Positions 8,605-17,375 of a stretch of DNA of 57,342 nucleotides are shown here, in pieces; position 1 is the first letter of the stretch; the number at the start of each line of letters is the position of its first letter. Made by a program: the position numbers and the translations under genes. This DNA is from Phormidesmis priestleyi ULC007 (lineage in GTDB: Bacteria > Cyanobacteriota > Cyanobacteriia > Leptolyngbyales > Leptolyngbyaceae). Under the pieces are notes generated by a model. It did not search any database. It had not been told where the DNA came from and saw nothing but the letters and a program-made list of their open reading frames with translations. The stretch is from positions 1 through 57,342 of the forward strand of contig NZ_MPPI01000029.1 in assembly GCF_001895925.1 (NCBI RefSeq), read 5' to 3'.

Positions 8605-8681
8605 GACTCAACTTTAGCCGAGTCATCAACAGGGAACACACGACTGACCGACGGATTTCTTATGAAAACTGTCGGTTTTTT
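8605..8681 (+). ncRNA. Candidate small RNA: two hairpins, the second an intrinsic terminator
   Basis: Hairpin 1 pairs GACTC (8605-8609) with GAGTC (8620-8624) around a 10-nt loop. A single-stranded stretch with AGGGAACACA follows. Hairpin 2 pairs ACCGACGG with CTGTCGGT, plus an inner TTTC/GAAA stem, and ends in a run of six T (8676-8681). The -10-like box just before supports an independent transcript of about 75 nt. It could instead be only the terminator of the amidohydrolase gene. The two-hairpin layout with an exposed AGGGAACA recalls Yfr2-type cyanobacterial RNAs, but this is from memory and unverified. Confidence 0.5.
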
Positions 8682-8776
8682 ATTGCTAAACAAGAATATT
8701 GCATAATTTGTTGTTGTTTATCATGAGTTAAGAGTACGCTGTCATCAGTTAATATCAATCTGATTTACGCGACAGT

Positions 8777-8820
8777 GCGAGAGGGCACAGTAGGGGCCTG
8801 GCACTGCCGTACCCTCTCGC
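8777..8820. repeat. Intergenic inverted repeat, GGGCA/TGCC family
   Basis: GCGAGAGGG (8777-8785) pairs with CCCTCTCGC (8812-8820) around a core with GGCACTGCCG. Related cores occur at 10351, 24771, 41457 and 54085. It sits 47 bases before trhO. Confidence 0.6.
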
Positions 8821-8866
8821 GATCGACTGTCGTATGATGAAATACGCCTTTAGGAGTGGATAGAGT

Positions 8867-9688
8867 ATGCCCCAAGTCGTAGCAGCCTTTTATAAGTTTG
8901 TGCGGCTTTATAACTGGGTCGAGATCAGAAATCCTTTGCTGTCGTGTTGCTTAACCCACGGGGTAAAAGGAACCATTTTGCTGGCAGAAGAAGGCATTAA
9001 TGGCACGATCGCCGGAAGCCGTCATGCAGTTGATACTGTCTTGGCATTTCTCAAAGCCGATCCTCAGTTAGCAGACTTAGAGATTAAAGAGTCTGATACC
9101 GAGTCGCAGCCCTTCGATCGCATCAAGGTAAAGCTAAAAAAAGAAATTGTGACGTTGGGGATGCCAGAAATCGACCCCAGTCAGCAAGTCGGAACTTACG
9201 TTAGCCCGTCTGAGTGGAATGCGCTGATTTCTGATCCAGACGTGACCGTCATCGATGTCCGCAATCGGTTTGAAGTCGGAATTGGCACCTTCGATCGGGC
9301 CCTTGATCCGCAAACACAATCCTTTCGTCAGTTTCCTGACTATGTGCGATCGCAGCTTGACCCCAGCCAGCACAAAAAAATCGCCATGTTTTGCACAGGT
9401 GGAATTCGCTGTGAGAAAGCGTCGGCTTTTATGCTCTCCGAAGGGTTTGAAGAGGTCTATCACCTGCAAGGCGGCATTCTCAACTATCTCGAAAAAGTGC
9501 CCGACGATCAAAGTTTATGGCAAGGAGAATGCTTTGTGTTTGATCAGCGAGTCGCCGTTATTCAAGGGGTGACTGATGGATCGTTTGAGCTACGGCGCGA
9601 CTGTGGTCATCCCATTTCTGAAGCTGATCAGACAGCTAATCAATCAGAAGTTTTGTGCCCCTATTGTAGCGATCGATCGAGCCGCTAA
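8867..9688 (+). CDS. trhO: tRNA U34 hydroxylase TrhO (rhodanese-like)
   Basis: TrhO makes 5-hydroxyuridine at the wobble base of certain tRNAs, the first step toward carboxymethoxy/methoxyuridine. The N-terminal domain has YKFVRL and [16 protein letters not shown]. The rhodanese domain (about residues 118-215) has [15 protein letters not shown] and the loop [11 protein letters not shown] with catalytic Cys near residue 176. Cysteines in DCGHP and CPYC at the C-terminus resemble the zinc-like tail of the family. The 273-residue length is normal. The start follows AGGAG at a good distance. Confidence 0.95.
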   Translation: MPQVVAAFYKFVRLYNWVEIRNPLLSCCLTHGVKGTILLAEEGINGTIAGSRHAVDTVLAFLKADPQLADLEIKESDTESQPFDRIKVKLKKEIVTLGMPEIDPSQQVGTYVSPSEWNALISDPDVTVIDVRNRFEVGIGTFDRALDPQTQSFRQFPDYVRSQLDPSQHKKIAMFCTGGIRCEKASAFMLSEGFEEVYHLQGGILNYLEKVPDDQSLWQGECFVFDQRVAVIQGVTDGSFELRRDCGHPISEADQTANQSEVLCPYCSDRSSR

Positions 9689-9849
9689 CCAGCCTCATTG
9701 AACACAGTTGCCGATGAGCGGATATCTCTCCTTCGGCTGACGAATTGAAGAGTTGTGTAAAGAAGAATCAAGCTAGGTGTAAGGGTGATTCTGAGTTGCA
9801 AATTCCTAAGCAACTTGTCAAACGTTCACGATAAAAAAGGAAGGCTGAT

Positions 9850-10173
9850 ATGGCTGATATGACTCAAACCGTTGATTTAGATTCCACGATCGCTGCCCTA
9901 CAAAGTGGAATTACATCCTTGCCTCCTGAAGCGGTGATCAGCACGATCGAAAGCTGGCAGTCTCAGTTGCAAGGCACCGAAATCGCAGAAACGCTGGGTG
10001 AATTAAAAATGGCGCTTGAGGGCAAAGGCATGAGTGGTGCCGCGATCGGTGAACTTCTTTCTGATCTGGGCGCTCAAACCGCTGCTGCTGGCGGAACCGC
10101 AAGTGGTGATGCAATGTCTAAACTGCAACAGTTGGGGCAACTTCTCTCCCAAGCGGGCAGTTCTCTCACATAG
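9850..10173 (+). CDS. Small conserved-looking protein of unknown function
   Basis: This 107-residue, Ala/Gly/Leu/Ser-rich acidic protein has no signal peptide or membrane segment. It is predicted to be helical, with a Gly/Ala hinge (TAAAGGTASGDAM) near residue 80 and a repeated leucine pattern on either side. A strong ribosome site, AAGGAAGG, precedes ATG 9850. It stands alone between trhO and a glycosyltransferase on the opposite strand. I do not recognise a family. Codon use is like the neighbours, so it is likely a real gene. Confidence 0.65.
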   Translation: MADMTQTVDLDSTIAALQSGITSLPPEAVISTIESWQSQLQGTEIAETLGELKMALEGKGMSGAAIGELLSDLGAQTAAAGGTASGDAMSKLQQLGQLLSQAGSSLT

Positions 10174-10227
10174 ATTCTAGCGATTCTAGATTCTTTTCAC
10201 GATCGTTATCTTTAGCATATAGTCTGG

Positions 10228-10298
10228 ATTAAGAGCAGCAAGTTAGTGGCCTTCAGAGTAGCTATCTCTAAAGCATTTACTAAGTGTCTGCTCTTAAT
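10228..10298. other. 71-nt nested hairpin, possible structured RNA
   Basis: A perfect 11-bp outer stem, ATTAAGAGCAG with CTGCTCTTAAT, encloses a 4/4 internal loop. Inside it TTAGT pairs with ACTAA, then CTTCAGAG with CTCTAAAG (7 of 8) around the loop TAGCTAT. About 23 of 24 positions pair in three coaxial stems. No T-run follows, so it is not a simple terminator. It lies between two converging genes. Confidence 0.55.
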
Positions 10299-10350
10299 TC
10301 ATAGAATTGAGCTTCACCTATTTAATCAATAAGTGCGACAGATTCTTGTG

Positions 10351-10372
10351 GGGGCACAGCACTGCCATGACC
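10351..10372. repeat. Copy of the GGGCA..GCACTGCC intergenic repeat
   Basis: GGGGCACAGCACTGCCATGA shares the GCACTGCC core with the copies at 8777 and 41457. The palindrome is degenerate here. Confidence 0.4.
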
Positions 10373-10425
10373 TTGCTAACTGTTCATCCGTTGCTACTTT
10401 TTCTAAATTCGTGTTGTTGAGTGAG

Positions 10426-11499
10426 TTACCTGATGCCTACATATTGGTGAGCGCGTCCGTTCTTAGAAAAGCGTTCTGCTAAAAGTTGTTGATAGACTGC
10501 CTCATAACCATCGGTCATTTGTTTTACACCAAAGTAATTAACGACATGATCACGGCAGGCATTGCGATCGAGATCATGCACTTTCTTAACTGCATGAATA
10601 CATTCATCCACGTTTTGACAGAGAAACCCGGTCTTGCCGTCAACAATAATTTCAGACGTTGAACCAAGCTCTAGGGCAATCACGGGCGTTCCGGCGACCA
10701 TCGACTCGATCATCACAAGTCCGAAGGGTTCTTGCCAAGTGATCGGAAATAGGGTTGCCACTGCATTGCCCATCAAGATGTTTTTTTGAACGTGATTGGC
10801 TTCGCCTAAATATTCGATTTGCTTGCCGTCAATGTGGGGCTTAATTTCTTGCTCAAAATAATCGACATCGACCCGATCGATTTTGCCCGCCATTTTGAGG
10901 TGCCAGCCTGATCGTTTGGCAATCTCGATCGCTAGGTGCGGGCCTTTTTCAGGAGAAATTCGCCCTAAAAAAGCCAGATAAGGTGACCCATCTGGCTCAG
11001 GATAAAATTTGTGTGCTGCCGGGTTAATTCCGTTATAAACGGTTGCGATATAATTCAGCCCCAGCCTCGGTTCGCGCTGAGTGTTTGAAATACTGACGTA
11101 GGGCTGATCGCGAAAATGAGTAAACAGCTTTTCGTTGTCGATCGAAAACGAGCCGTGCAGGGTGTGTAGCGTTGGAGTTTTGACCAAAGGCGAACAGGGC
11201 AGAGCGGCACAACCAATGTGAGAATGAATAATATCAAACTCTTGCGCCCTCTGATAGACATGACCGAGTTGTAGCATCTCATAGATCGGATGCTCTTTAA
11301 CATTAGGGTCAAGCCGCAATGCACGAGGATGAATTGCCTCTAACTGAGCAAGGCTCACAGAGTCACCTGACGCAAATAACGTTACATCGTGTCCGCGCTG
11401 CACCAACTCATCGGTCAACAGGCTAACGACCAACTCAGCCCCCCCGTAAGCAGGGGGAGGTACGCTCTCCCACAAGGGAGCAATCTGAGCGATTCGCAT
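10426..11499 (-). CDS. Family 4 glycosyltransferase (GT4)
   Basis: This 357-residue GT-B fold enzyme should move a sugar from a nucleotide donor to a glycan or lipid. The N-terminal domain has RIAQIAPLWESVPPPAYGG, with PPYGG-like glycine-rich turns, and TLHTLHGSF. The donor-binding C-domain has AFLGRISPEKGPHLAIEIAK and the EX7E motif in QEPFGLVMIESMVAGTPVIA. I place the start at 11499 because GGAGGTT lies 6 bases before that ATG; the open frame runs back to 11535 without a better ribosome site. Substrate is unknown and no other glycan genes are adjacent. Confidence 0.9.
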   Translation of the reverse strand: MRIAQIAPLWESVPPPAYGGAELVVSLLTDELVQRGHDVTLFASGDSVSLAQLEAIHPRALRLDPNVKEHPIYEMLQLGHVYQRAQEFDIIHSHIGCAALPCSPLVKTPTLHTLHGSFSIDNEKLFTHFRDQPYVSISNTQREPRLGLNYIATVYNGINPAAHKFYPEPDGSPYLAFLGRISPEKGPHLAIEIAKRSGWHLKMAGKIDRVDVDYFEQEIKPHIDGKQIEYLGEANHVQKNILMGNAVATLFPITWQEPFGLVMIESMVAGTPVIALELGSTSEIIVDGKTGFLCQNVDECIHAVKKVHDLDRNACRDHVVNYFGVKQMTDGYEAVYQQLLAERFSKNGRAHQYVGIR

Positions 11500-11648
11500 A
11501 GGAACCTCCATATTTATTAAGCTTAGTTGCGCCAATTGTCGTAGATTTCTCTGCTAAGACGCATCTGGCTGCGGAGATAGGAAGGTTTGATGTCACTCAA
11601 GAATAGTTGACGATTGTTCATGATGGTTCTAACCCGATTCTTTAAGCC

Positions 11649-11817
11649 ATGAGTATTATACTCAAGCCCGAACACGAGCAATTTATCCAGGCACAGGTTC
11701 AAGCAGGCAAATTTTCTTGGTGAAGTCTTGGATGGGGAAATCGTAATCGCCCAACTGCAAGCAAAACTGAACCAAGCACGCGAGGCGAAGGAATGCCCAG
11801 ATTCCTCATCTCCGTAG
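11649..11817 (+). pseudogene. ParD-like antitoxin relic (internal deletion and frameshift)
   Basis: ATG 11649 opens MSIILKPEHEQFIQAQVQAG, the N-terminus of cyanobacterial ParD-type antitoxins, then KFSW and a stop at 11721. The adjacent frame continues EVLDGEIVIAQLQAKLNQAR, then EAKECPDSSSP and a stop at 11815. This is the C-terminal tail of the same family. About 20-25 central residues and one frame are missing. The tail overlaps the toxin start at 11793, the usual antitoxin-first overlap. Confidence 0.7.
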
Positions 11818-11925
11818 AAGCTAGCCATGACTTGAATGAAATTGTGGACTATTGCCAGACTCGTAGCCTAGATAGGGGCGATCGCTTGACAATGAAGGGA
11901 TTCAAGCGATCGGCTACACGGCGTT
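11793..11925 (+). pseudogene. ParE/RelE-like toxin relic, truncated
   Basis: The frame from ATG 11793 reads MPRFLISVEASHDLNEIVDY, then CQTRSLDRGDR, matching the first 30 or so residues of ParE toxins (I--EA--DL-EIVDY----S---GDRF). After about residue 36 the similarity ends in unrelated sequence (SATRRCCAAYALT) that overlaps the DUF4926 gene in antisense. Full-length toxins have about 95-100 residues, so at least 60 are missing. The break lies at a CGATCGCTTGA inverted repeat (11879-11912). It is almost certainly non-functional. Confidence 0.7.
11879..11912. repeat. Inverted repeat at the ParE breakpoint
   Basis: CGATCGCTTGA (11879-11889) pairs perfectly with TCAAGCGATCG (11902-11912) across 12 bases. 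It includes HIP1-like sequence. ParE similarity stops here. Confidence 0.55.
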
Positions 11926-11935
11926 GTTGTGCTGC

Positions 11936-12184
11936 TTACGCCTTGACAATTTCTGGTTCAATATCTGGTGAAGCTGGTTCAAAATGCAGCACCATGATCT
12001 GTTCTGGGTGTAATCCTACAGACTCATAAGTTCGTCCGTTGCGATCGCTAAATTCAACCTCAAATGCTGTACCATTTGCCAACGTTTCAACTACTGTGCC
12101 GACTTGTCCACGCCGCAAACTATACTCAGGAAGATCGGCTGTTAGGGCTACTACCTCTAACAAACTGATAGTCTTAGTAGTCAT
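11936..12184 (-). CDS. DUF4926 domain protein
   Basis: This 82-residue protein has the DUF4926 layout: ISLLEVVALTADLPEYSLRR, then GQVGTVVETLANGTAFEVEF, then LHPEQIMVLHF, a small beta-barrel-like fold. The family often sits beside toxin-like or nuclease genes in cyanobacteria and may be an immunity or antitoxin-type partner, but its function is not established. Start chosen at 12184 because GGAG lies about 8 bases upstream; the frame extends to 12205. It is antisense to the end of the ParE relic. Confidence 0.75.
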   Translation of the reverse strand: MTTKTISLLEVVALTADLPEYSLRRGQVGTVVETLANGTAFEVEFSDRNGRTYESVGLHPEQIMVLHFEPASPDIEPEIVKA

Positions 12185-12278
12185 GTTAATCATCTCCAAC
12201 ATCACATTCTGCGTTTGGAATCAGCATGAGATAAGTGAGCCAGACGAACAGATCTCAAAAAACTATAAACTTTGATTA

Positions 12279-12349
12279 AGCGGGTAGCGAGAATCGAACT
12301 CGCAACTAATGCTTGGGAAGCATTCATTTTGCCACTAAACTATACCCGC
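12279..12349 (-). tRNA. tRNA-Gly (CCC)
   Basis: The minus strand folds as a 71-nt cloverleaf: acceptor GCGGGTA with TACCCGC plus discriminator T, anticodon stem AATGC/GCATT with loop TTCCCAA (anticodon CCC), and T-arm GCGAG-TTCGATT-CTCGC. CCA is not encoded. Confidence 0.95.
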
Positions 12350-12374
12350 GACTAGTTATCTAGCCATTATACCT

Positions 12375-15300
12375 CTACTTGTGAGCAGAAAGACCGCCCG
12401 ATCGACCATCTGCCCCGATCGCATCTTCTGACCGCCGTTTCATCGGGCCTTTGAGTAACTTTCCAAAAATGGCGACTTGCAAACGATCGATGTAAGTAAA
12501 GATCACCGGAACCACCACCAGTGTCAGCAGAGTTGAAGTCAGTAGACCGCCAATCACGGCGATCGCCATCGGACTTCTCGACTCAGAACCTGCCCCAATG
12601 CCCAACGCGATCGGAATCATGCCTGCAATCATCGCGATCGTGGTCATCAAAATCGGACGCAATCTCGCGACTCCAGAATCAATGACAGCGTGATACGTAG
12701 ACTTCCCTTCTCTCTGGTTAATCAAAGCGTAATCTACTAGCAAAATCGAGTTTTTTGTCACCAGACCCAGCAGCAAAACTACGCCAATGATGGCAATCAG
12801 TCCAAGTTCTTTATGAGTGAGGAGTAAGCCGAGCATGGCACCCCCGATCGAGAATGGCAACGCCACCATAATTGTGATGGGATGCAGAAAATCGTTAAAC
12901 AGCAACACCAACACTGCGTAGATAAACACAACTGCCGCCAGCAGCGCGCCGCCAAAGTTGCCAAACACTTGGGCGAGAATCTTAGCATTCCCGAAGTTTT
13001 CTCGCGTCACACCCGCCGGGAGCGATTTTAAGATCGGTAGCTGATTGATTTTGGCGAGTGCGTCGCCGAGTGCTAAACCTTTTAGGTTGGCTTCGACTGA
13101 GATATTGCGCGATCGGTTGTAGCGATCGATTTGAGAAGGGCCACTGCCAAAGCTAATATCCGCAACGGTTTGTAATGGCACTAACGTTCCACTTTTATTT
13201 TGAATTTGCAGACTTTTAATCGTCTCAATGTTGTTGCGCGATTTCGGGTCGAGCTGCACCCGGATCGGAATTTGACGATCGGGCAAGTCAAACTTTGCTA
13301 AGTTGGCATCAAAGTCTCCTAGCGTTGCCAGGTTTGCAGTTCGGGCAATTTGCTGAACGGTGATGCCTTGGTCGGCGGCTCGTGCGGGGTCAGGCGTAAT
13401 CAAAATTTCTGGCTTTACCAAACTGGCACCCGACGTAACTTCAACCAATCCTGTGACTTGGCGCATCTGCTTTTCTAGCTCGTTTGCCGCTTGAGTCAAC
13501 GCTGCCGGATTTTCACTCTTCAGCACGATCGACACTTCTTTCGAGCCACCACCCGGACCTCCTTTGACAAAGCTAATTCGCGCCCCCGCAACTTGAGCAA
13601 ATACAGGACGAATCTGATCTTCAAACTCTTTGCGAGTCATCTTCCGCTCTGATTTGGGCTTGAGTTTAGCGTAGAGAGTTGATTTGGCGACGGCTTCGCT
13701 CGTTTGCACTCCCTCAACAGCGGGATGTTGTAGCAGCAAAGTGGTCAACTGTTGAGTGGCTCGATCGGTGTCTTCAATGGTCGAGCCGGGTGGCAATTGC
13801 AGTGAGATGGTTGACAAACTCACATCGGCATTTGAGAACAGCCCAACCGGGATTCTGGGAACCAAACTCAAGCTGAATACCAGAAACGCGATCGCAACGG
13901 CTAAAGTTACTAACCGATGTTTAATCGACCAGGTGAGCAAACGCCGATATTGAGCAGAAAGGCGATCTTCTTTAGGGGCTTTGGCGTGGTCTTTCATCAG
14001 ATAAGCTGCCATTAAAGGCGTGACCATCCGCGCAACCAGCAGTGAGAACAGAACTGATGCCGCCACAGTGATGCCAAATGGACGGAAAAACTGTCCGGTG
14101 ATGCCCGTCATAAAGGCAACGGGGCCAAACACGGCGACGATCGTAAACGTGGTGGCAACCACCGCTAACCCAATCTCATCAGAGGCATCGATCGCGGCTC
14201 GATAGGCTGATTTGCCCATCTGCATGTGACGTTCGATATTTTCAATTTCTACGATCGCGTCATCGACCAAAATTCCGACGACGAGGGCTAACCCCAATAG
14301 CGTCAGATCGTTCAGCGTGTAGTCCATCACTTTCATGACGATAAACGTGGGAATCAGTGACAAAGGCAGCGCCACCGCCGTGATTAACGTCGCCCGCCAA
14401 TCTCGCAAGAATAGCCAAATTGTCACGATCGCCAAGCCTGCACCAAAGAGAACGGCATCAACCGAGGCCGTAAACGACTCCCGAATATAGTCTGCCTGCA
14501 CATTATTAATCAGCCTCAATTTGATGTCTTGAGGCAGCGTAGTTTGCAATTTATCCAGAGCAGCCCGCACCGCTTCTTCGACTGAAACTAGCGTGGTGCC
14601 CGAACTCCGCAAGACCGAAAAGACAACCGCAGGCTGATTGTTTAGTCGAGCAATTTTGCGCGGGTCTGCCGTCCCATCTGTGACTGTTCCTAAACTAGAG
14701 AGCGGGGCAAAGCTGCCTTGCGGTAGAGTAATTTGCAGGTCTTGGAGCGTCTGCACACTGTCGCTACTGCCTAACGTGCGAATGCTTTGTTCGCTGCCGC
14801 CGACGTTGCCCCGCCCGCCCGAAAGGTTGGTGTTAAAGGTGCGTACTTGGTCGTTTACTTGCGTGGCGGTGATGCCCAGAGCTTGTAGACGATCGGGGTT
14901 CAAATTAACCCGAATTTCGCGATCAACTCCGCCGACTCGCTGAATTTGCGCGACTCCGGGCACCGCTAACACGGCTCGGCTAATCGTTTGATCGACCAGA
15001 TTGCTCAGTTCTGCTACCGATCGTTGATCAGATGAAACAGCATAGGTAGTGATCGGCCCACCACTCGCAAATTCAACTCGTTTGACTACAGGCTCGTTAA
15101 TGTCTTGCGGTAAGTTTTGCCGAATCTGAGAGACTGCATTTCTAACATCGTTGGTGGCGCGATCGGTATTCGTCCCCAACACAAAGTTGATGACAGTATT
15201 AGAAACGCCATCGTTAACGGTTGAAGTAATGTCATCAATGTTGCCTAAACTCGCAACTGCATCCTCAACTTTCCTCGTGATTTGCGATTCTAACTCTGAA

Positions 15301-15485
15301 GGATCTGCCCCTGGTTGAGTAACCGTAACCGTCACAGTTGGAACGTCTACGTTGGGATTATCGTTAATCCCTAAGAATGGGAAAGCGATCAGTCCTGCTA
15401 ACGTCAAAATGACAAACAGAACGATCGTAGGAACTGGATTGCGAATTGACCAGGCAGAAATATTAAAAGACATAGCGAAAGACAA
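12375..15485 (-). CDS. RND efflux transporter permease (HAE1/AcrB type)
   Basis: This 1036-residue inner-membrane pump is driven by protons and expels drugs, solvents or metabolites. The N-terminus is the RND signature MSFNISAWSIRNPVPTIVL with a first membrane helix. Two large periplasmic loops and two sets of six helices follow; the TM4 region GILVDDAIVEIENIERHM carries the acidic proton-relay residues. The C-terminal half repeats the pattern (GLVTKNSILLVDYA, GMIPIALGIGAGSE). Length is full. The adaptor gene lies 22 bases upstream on the same strand, so both form one operon, adaptor first. Substrate unknown. Confidence 0.95.
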   Translation of the reverse strand: MSFAMSFNISAWSIRNPVPTIVLFVILTLAGLIAFPFLGINDNPNVDVPTVTVTVTQPGADPSELESQITRKVEDAVASLGNIDDITSTVNDGVSNTVINFVLGTNTDRATNDVRNAVSQIRQNLPQDINEPVVKRVEFASGGPITTYAVSSDQRSVAELSNLVDQTISRAVLAVPGVAQIQRVGGVDREIRVNLNPDRLQALGITATQVNDQVRTFNTNLSGGRGNVGGSEQSIRTLGSSDSVQTLQDLQITLPQGSFAPLSSLGTVTDGTADPRKIARLNNQPAVVFSVLRSSGTTLVSVEEAVRAALDKLQTTLPQDIKLRLINNVQADYIRESFTASVDAVLFGAGLAIVTIWLFLRDWRATLITAVALPLSLIPTFIVMKVMDYTLNDLTLLGLALVVGILVDDAIVEIENIERHMQMGKSAYRAAIDASDEIGLAVVATTFTIVAVFGPVAFMTGITGQFFRPFGITVAASVLFSLLVARMVTPLMAAYLMKDHAKAPKEDRLSAQYRRLLTWSIKHRLVTLAVAIAFLVFSLSLVPRIPVGLFSNADVSLSTISLQLPPGSTIEDTDRATQQLTTLLLQHPAVEGVQTSEAVAKSTLYAKLKPKSERKMTRKEFEDQIRPVFAQVAGARISFVKGGPGGGSKEVSIVLKSENPAALTQAANELEKQMRQVTGLVEVTSGASLVKPEILITPDPARAADQGITVQQIARTANLATLGDFDANLAKFDLPDRQIPIRVQLDPKSRNNIETIKSLQIQNKSGTLVPLQTVADISFGSGPSQIDRYNRSRNISVEANLKGLALGDALAKINQLPILKSLPAGVTRENFGNAKILAQVFGNFGGALLAAVVFIYAVLVLLFNDFLHPITIMVALPFSIGGAMLGLLLTHKELGLIAIIGVVLLLGLVTKNSILLVDYALINQREGKSTYHAVIDSGVARLRPILMTTIAMIAGMIPIALGIGAGSESRSPMAIAVIGGLLTSTLLTLVVVPVIFTYIDRLQVAIFGKLLKGPMKRRSEDAIGADGRSGGLSAHK

Positions 15486-15507
15486 ATTTCAGGTTTCAGA
15501 GATCAGA

Positions 15508-16959
15508 TTATTTAGCAACGGTCACGCGATCGCCATCTTTGACAAATCCTGCACCTGCGACCACTACGCGATCGTCAGGGTTAATGCCATTTGTGATCAC
15601 AATTTGTCCATTATTACGATCGCCAGTTTCGACGGGTTTAGCGCGGGCGATATCTTCACCGTCTAAGACATAGACAATTTTGCGACCATCTGCCTCTGAC
15701 ACCACCGCTCTCTCGCTAACGACCACCGCCTGAACTTTTTGAGTCACGATGTTCGATCGTAAAAACATACCAGGTTTCAACAGCCCACTTTCGGGTAGGT
15801 CAATCTTGACGGTGGCTTGACGAGTCTGCTGATTGATCACAGGCTCCACCTCTCGCACCCGACCCTGAACATTAATCCGCTTATCGGCATCAGACGTGAT
15901 CTTGGCAGGTTCGCCCACTCTCACTTGCGAAAGCAGATTTTCAGGTATGTTCACTTGAAGCTGTAGCGAACTATTTCGGACAATATAAAATAGGGGATTC
16001 GATCCCGTCAGTTCGCCCACTCTAGCAACGGCTGTTTTCTGATCGTTGGGGTTGCGCTTGGACAAAATGCCACTTGCAGGCGATCGCACTGTGGTTTGAG
16101 CAATCTTAGTCTCAAGCTGTTGAATGCGCGTCCGATTCGTATCAATTCCGGCTTGAGCTTGTGTCACCCCCGCTTGAGCCTGGTTTACCCCTGCTTGAGC
16201 CTTTGCCACATCCGCTTGAGCGCTGCTGATATTGGATTGTGCGACGCTGATCGCTTCTCGTGCAGTGGTCGCTGACGTGGTGCGCGACTCTAAATCTTGA
16301 CTGCTGATTACGCCATCGTTTCGCAGACCTTGATAGCGTCTCAGATTGCTCTCAGCTTCTGCCAATACTGCCCTCTGCTGTTTAAGCACTGCCTCTTTTT
16401 GCTGCACGATCGAGCGATTGGATGCCACTTGCGCCTGAGCCGAATTTAACTGTGCCTGAGCCGAACTGAATTGCGCCTGAGCCGAACTCAACTGCGCTTT
16501 CGCTTCATTTAATTGATCTTGCAAGACAGAACTGTCTAGAACGGCGATCGCCTGCCCCGTCTGAACCGTGTCTCCCTCATTCACCAAAATTTGTTGAATC
16601 TGCACACCCGTTGCCTGGGGCGTAACCTGCACCCAATTTTGAGCATCGACGCTGCCAGTAGCGCTAAAGGTTTTCGGCACAAATGCCAACTTTGCCGTCT
16701 CTACACCCACGCTCTGACCCGCGACTGGAGTACTTTGCGTCTCTGCCACCGGAGCCGCCGCAGGCTTGTTAGATTGCGAGAGCAGCGTCATGCCACCCGC
16801 AGCGATCGCCATGCCAATTCCCACCCCGACTAAGATGCCTCGTGTTCCTGCCAAACGCCCACGAGCAGCAGGAGCGCCCGTCCCTGAATCATCAAATTGA
16901 GCATTGCGGGGTTGCTGCGGTTCAGGGGGATCAGATTCTGTCAGGGTATTTAATGGCAC
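15508..16959 (-). CDS. RND efflux periplasmic adaptor (HlyD/MFP family)
   Basis: This 483-residue membrane-fusion protein links the RND pump to an outer-membrane channel. One membrane anchor (ILVGVGIGMAIAAGGMTLL) follows a short cytoplasmic tail. A split lipoyl domain (VQIQQILVNEGDTVQTGQAI and TVRSPASGIL) brackets a long coiled-coil hairpin. That hairpin is rich in Ala/Gln/Ser near-repeats (AQLSSAQAQFSS, AGVNQAQAGVTQAQ). Beta-barrel and proximal domains follow. It is the first gene of the two-gene efflux operon. No outer-membrane factor is in the window. Confidence 0.93.
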   Translation of the reverse strand: MPLNTLTESDPPEPQQPRNAQFDDSGTGAPAARGRLAGTRGILVGVGIGMAIAAGGMTLLSQSNKPAAAPVAETQSTPVAGQSVGVETAKLAFVPKTFSATGSVDAQNWVQVTPQATGVQIQQILVNEGDTVQTGQAIAVLDSSVLQDQLNEAKAQLSSAQAQFSSAQAQLNSAQAQVASNRSIVQQKEAVLKQQRAVLAEAESNLRRYQGLRNDGVISSQDLESRTTSATTAREAISVAQSNISSAQADVAKAQAGVNQAQAGVTQAQAGIDTNRTRIQQLETKIAQTTVRSPASGILSKRNPNDQKTAVARVGELTGSNPLFYIVRNSSLQLQVNIPENLLSQVRVGEPAKITSDADKRINVQGRVREVEPVINQQTRQATVKIDLPESGLLKPGMFLRSNIVTQKVQAVVVSERAVVSEADGRKIVYVLDGEDIARAKPVETGDRNNGQIVITNGINPDDRVVVAGAGFVKDGDRVTVAK

Positions 16960-17194
16960 GATGCTTCCTCTACAAACCTTTTTAGGCGATCTAACGTGAA
17001 AGAACTCTAAATCTAAAATATCTTTCTTAATTATGACGTACGCGAAATGTTCTTACGCTAAATAGTCATTCAAATCACCCATAGCAAAATAGCCACGATA
17101 AGATAGTCACGATCGCCTTGTCATCCTCCAGATGAGTCACTCGATCGCCGGGAGTCAAATGCGATGTACGACTTTCTTAAAATCGCCTAAAAGC

Positions 17195-17270
17195 AGCCCT
17201 CTCCCGCAGGAAAGGGAACTAGAGATTGTTTGGAAGTCCCTCTCGTGCGGGAGATGGGTTTGGGGTGAGA
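17195..17270. repeat. Cyanobacterial intergenic CCCTCTCCCGC palindrome
   Basis: The stretch from the adaptor to the HD gene (16960-17375) holds no gene. Inside it, CCCTCTCCCGCA and a later TGCGGGAGATGG form a loose inverted repeat around GGGAACTAG..AGTCCCTCTCG, ending GGGTTTGGGGTGAGAG. Such CCCTCTCC/GGGAGAGG elements recur in filamentous cyanobacterial genomes. Nothing else is visible except a HIP1-rich stretch at 17110-17150. Confidence 0.55.
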
Positions 17271-17375
17271 GTGCTTATTCATCCGATCGCCGGAAGTTAA
17301 TCTAAATTTCACGGAAATTGCTCCAATTAAGAGAAGAATAGATAGATTTCAGTCGTTCAGCGGTGAGTGCCCCTC

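Noticed and set aside
11523-11828. Minus-strand open frame MASFYGDEESGH...
   Set aside because: It overlaps the ParD relic on the other strand and has no family-like features; it looks like a shadow frame.
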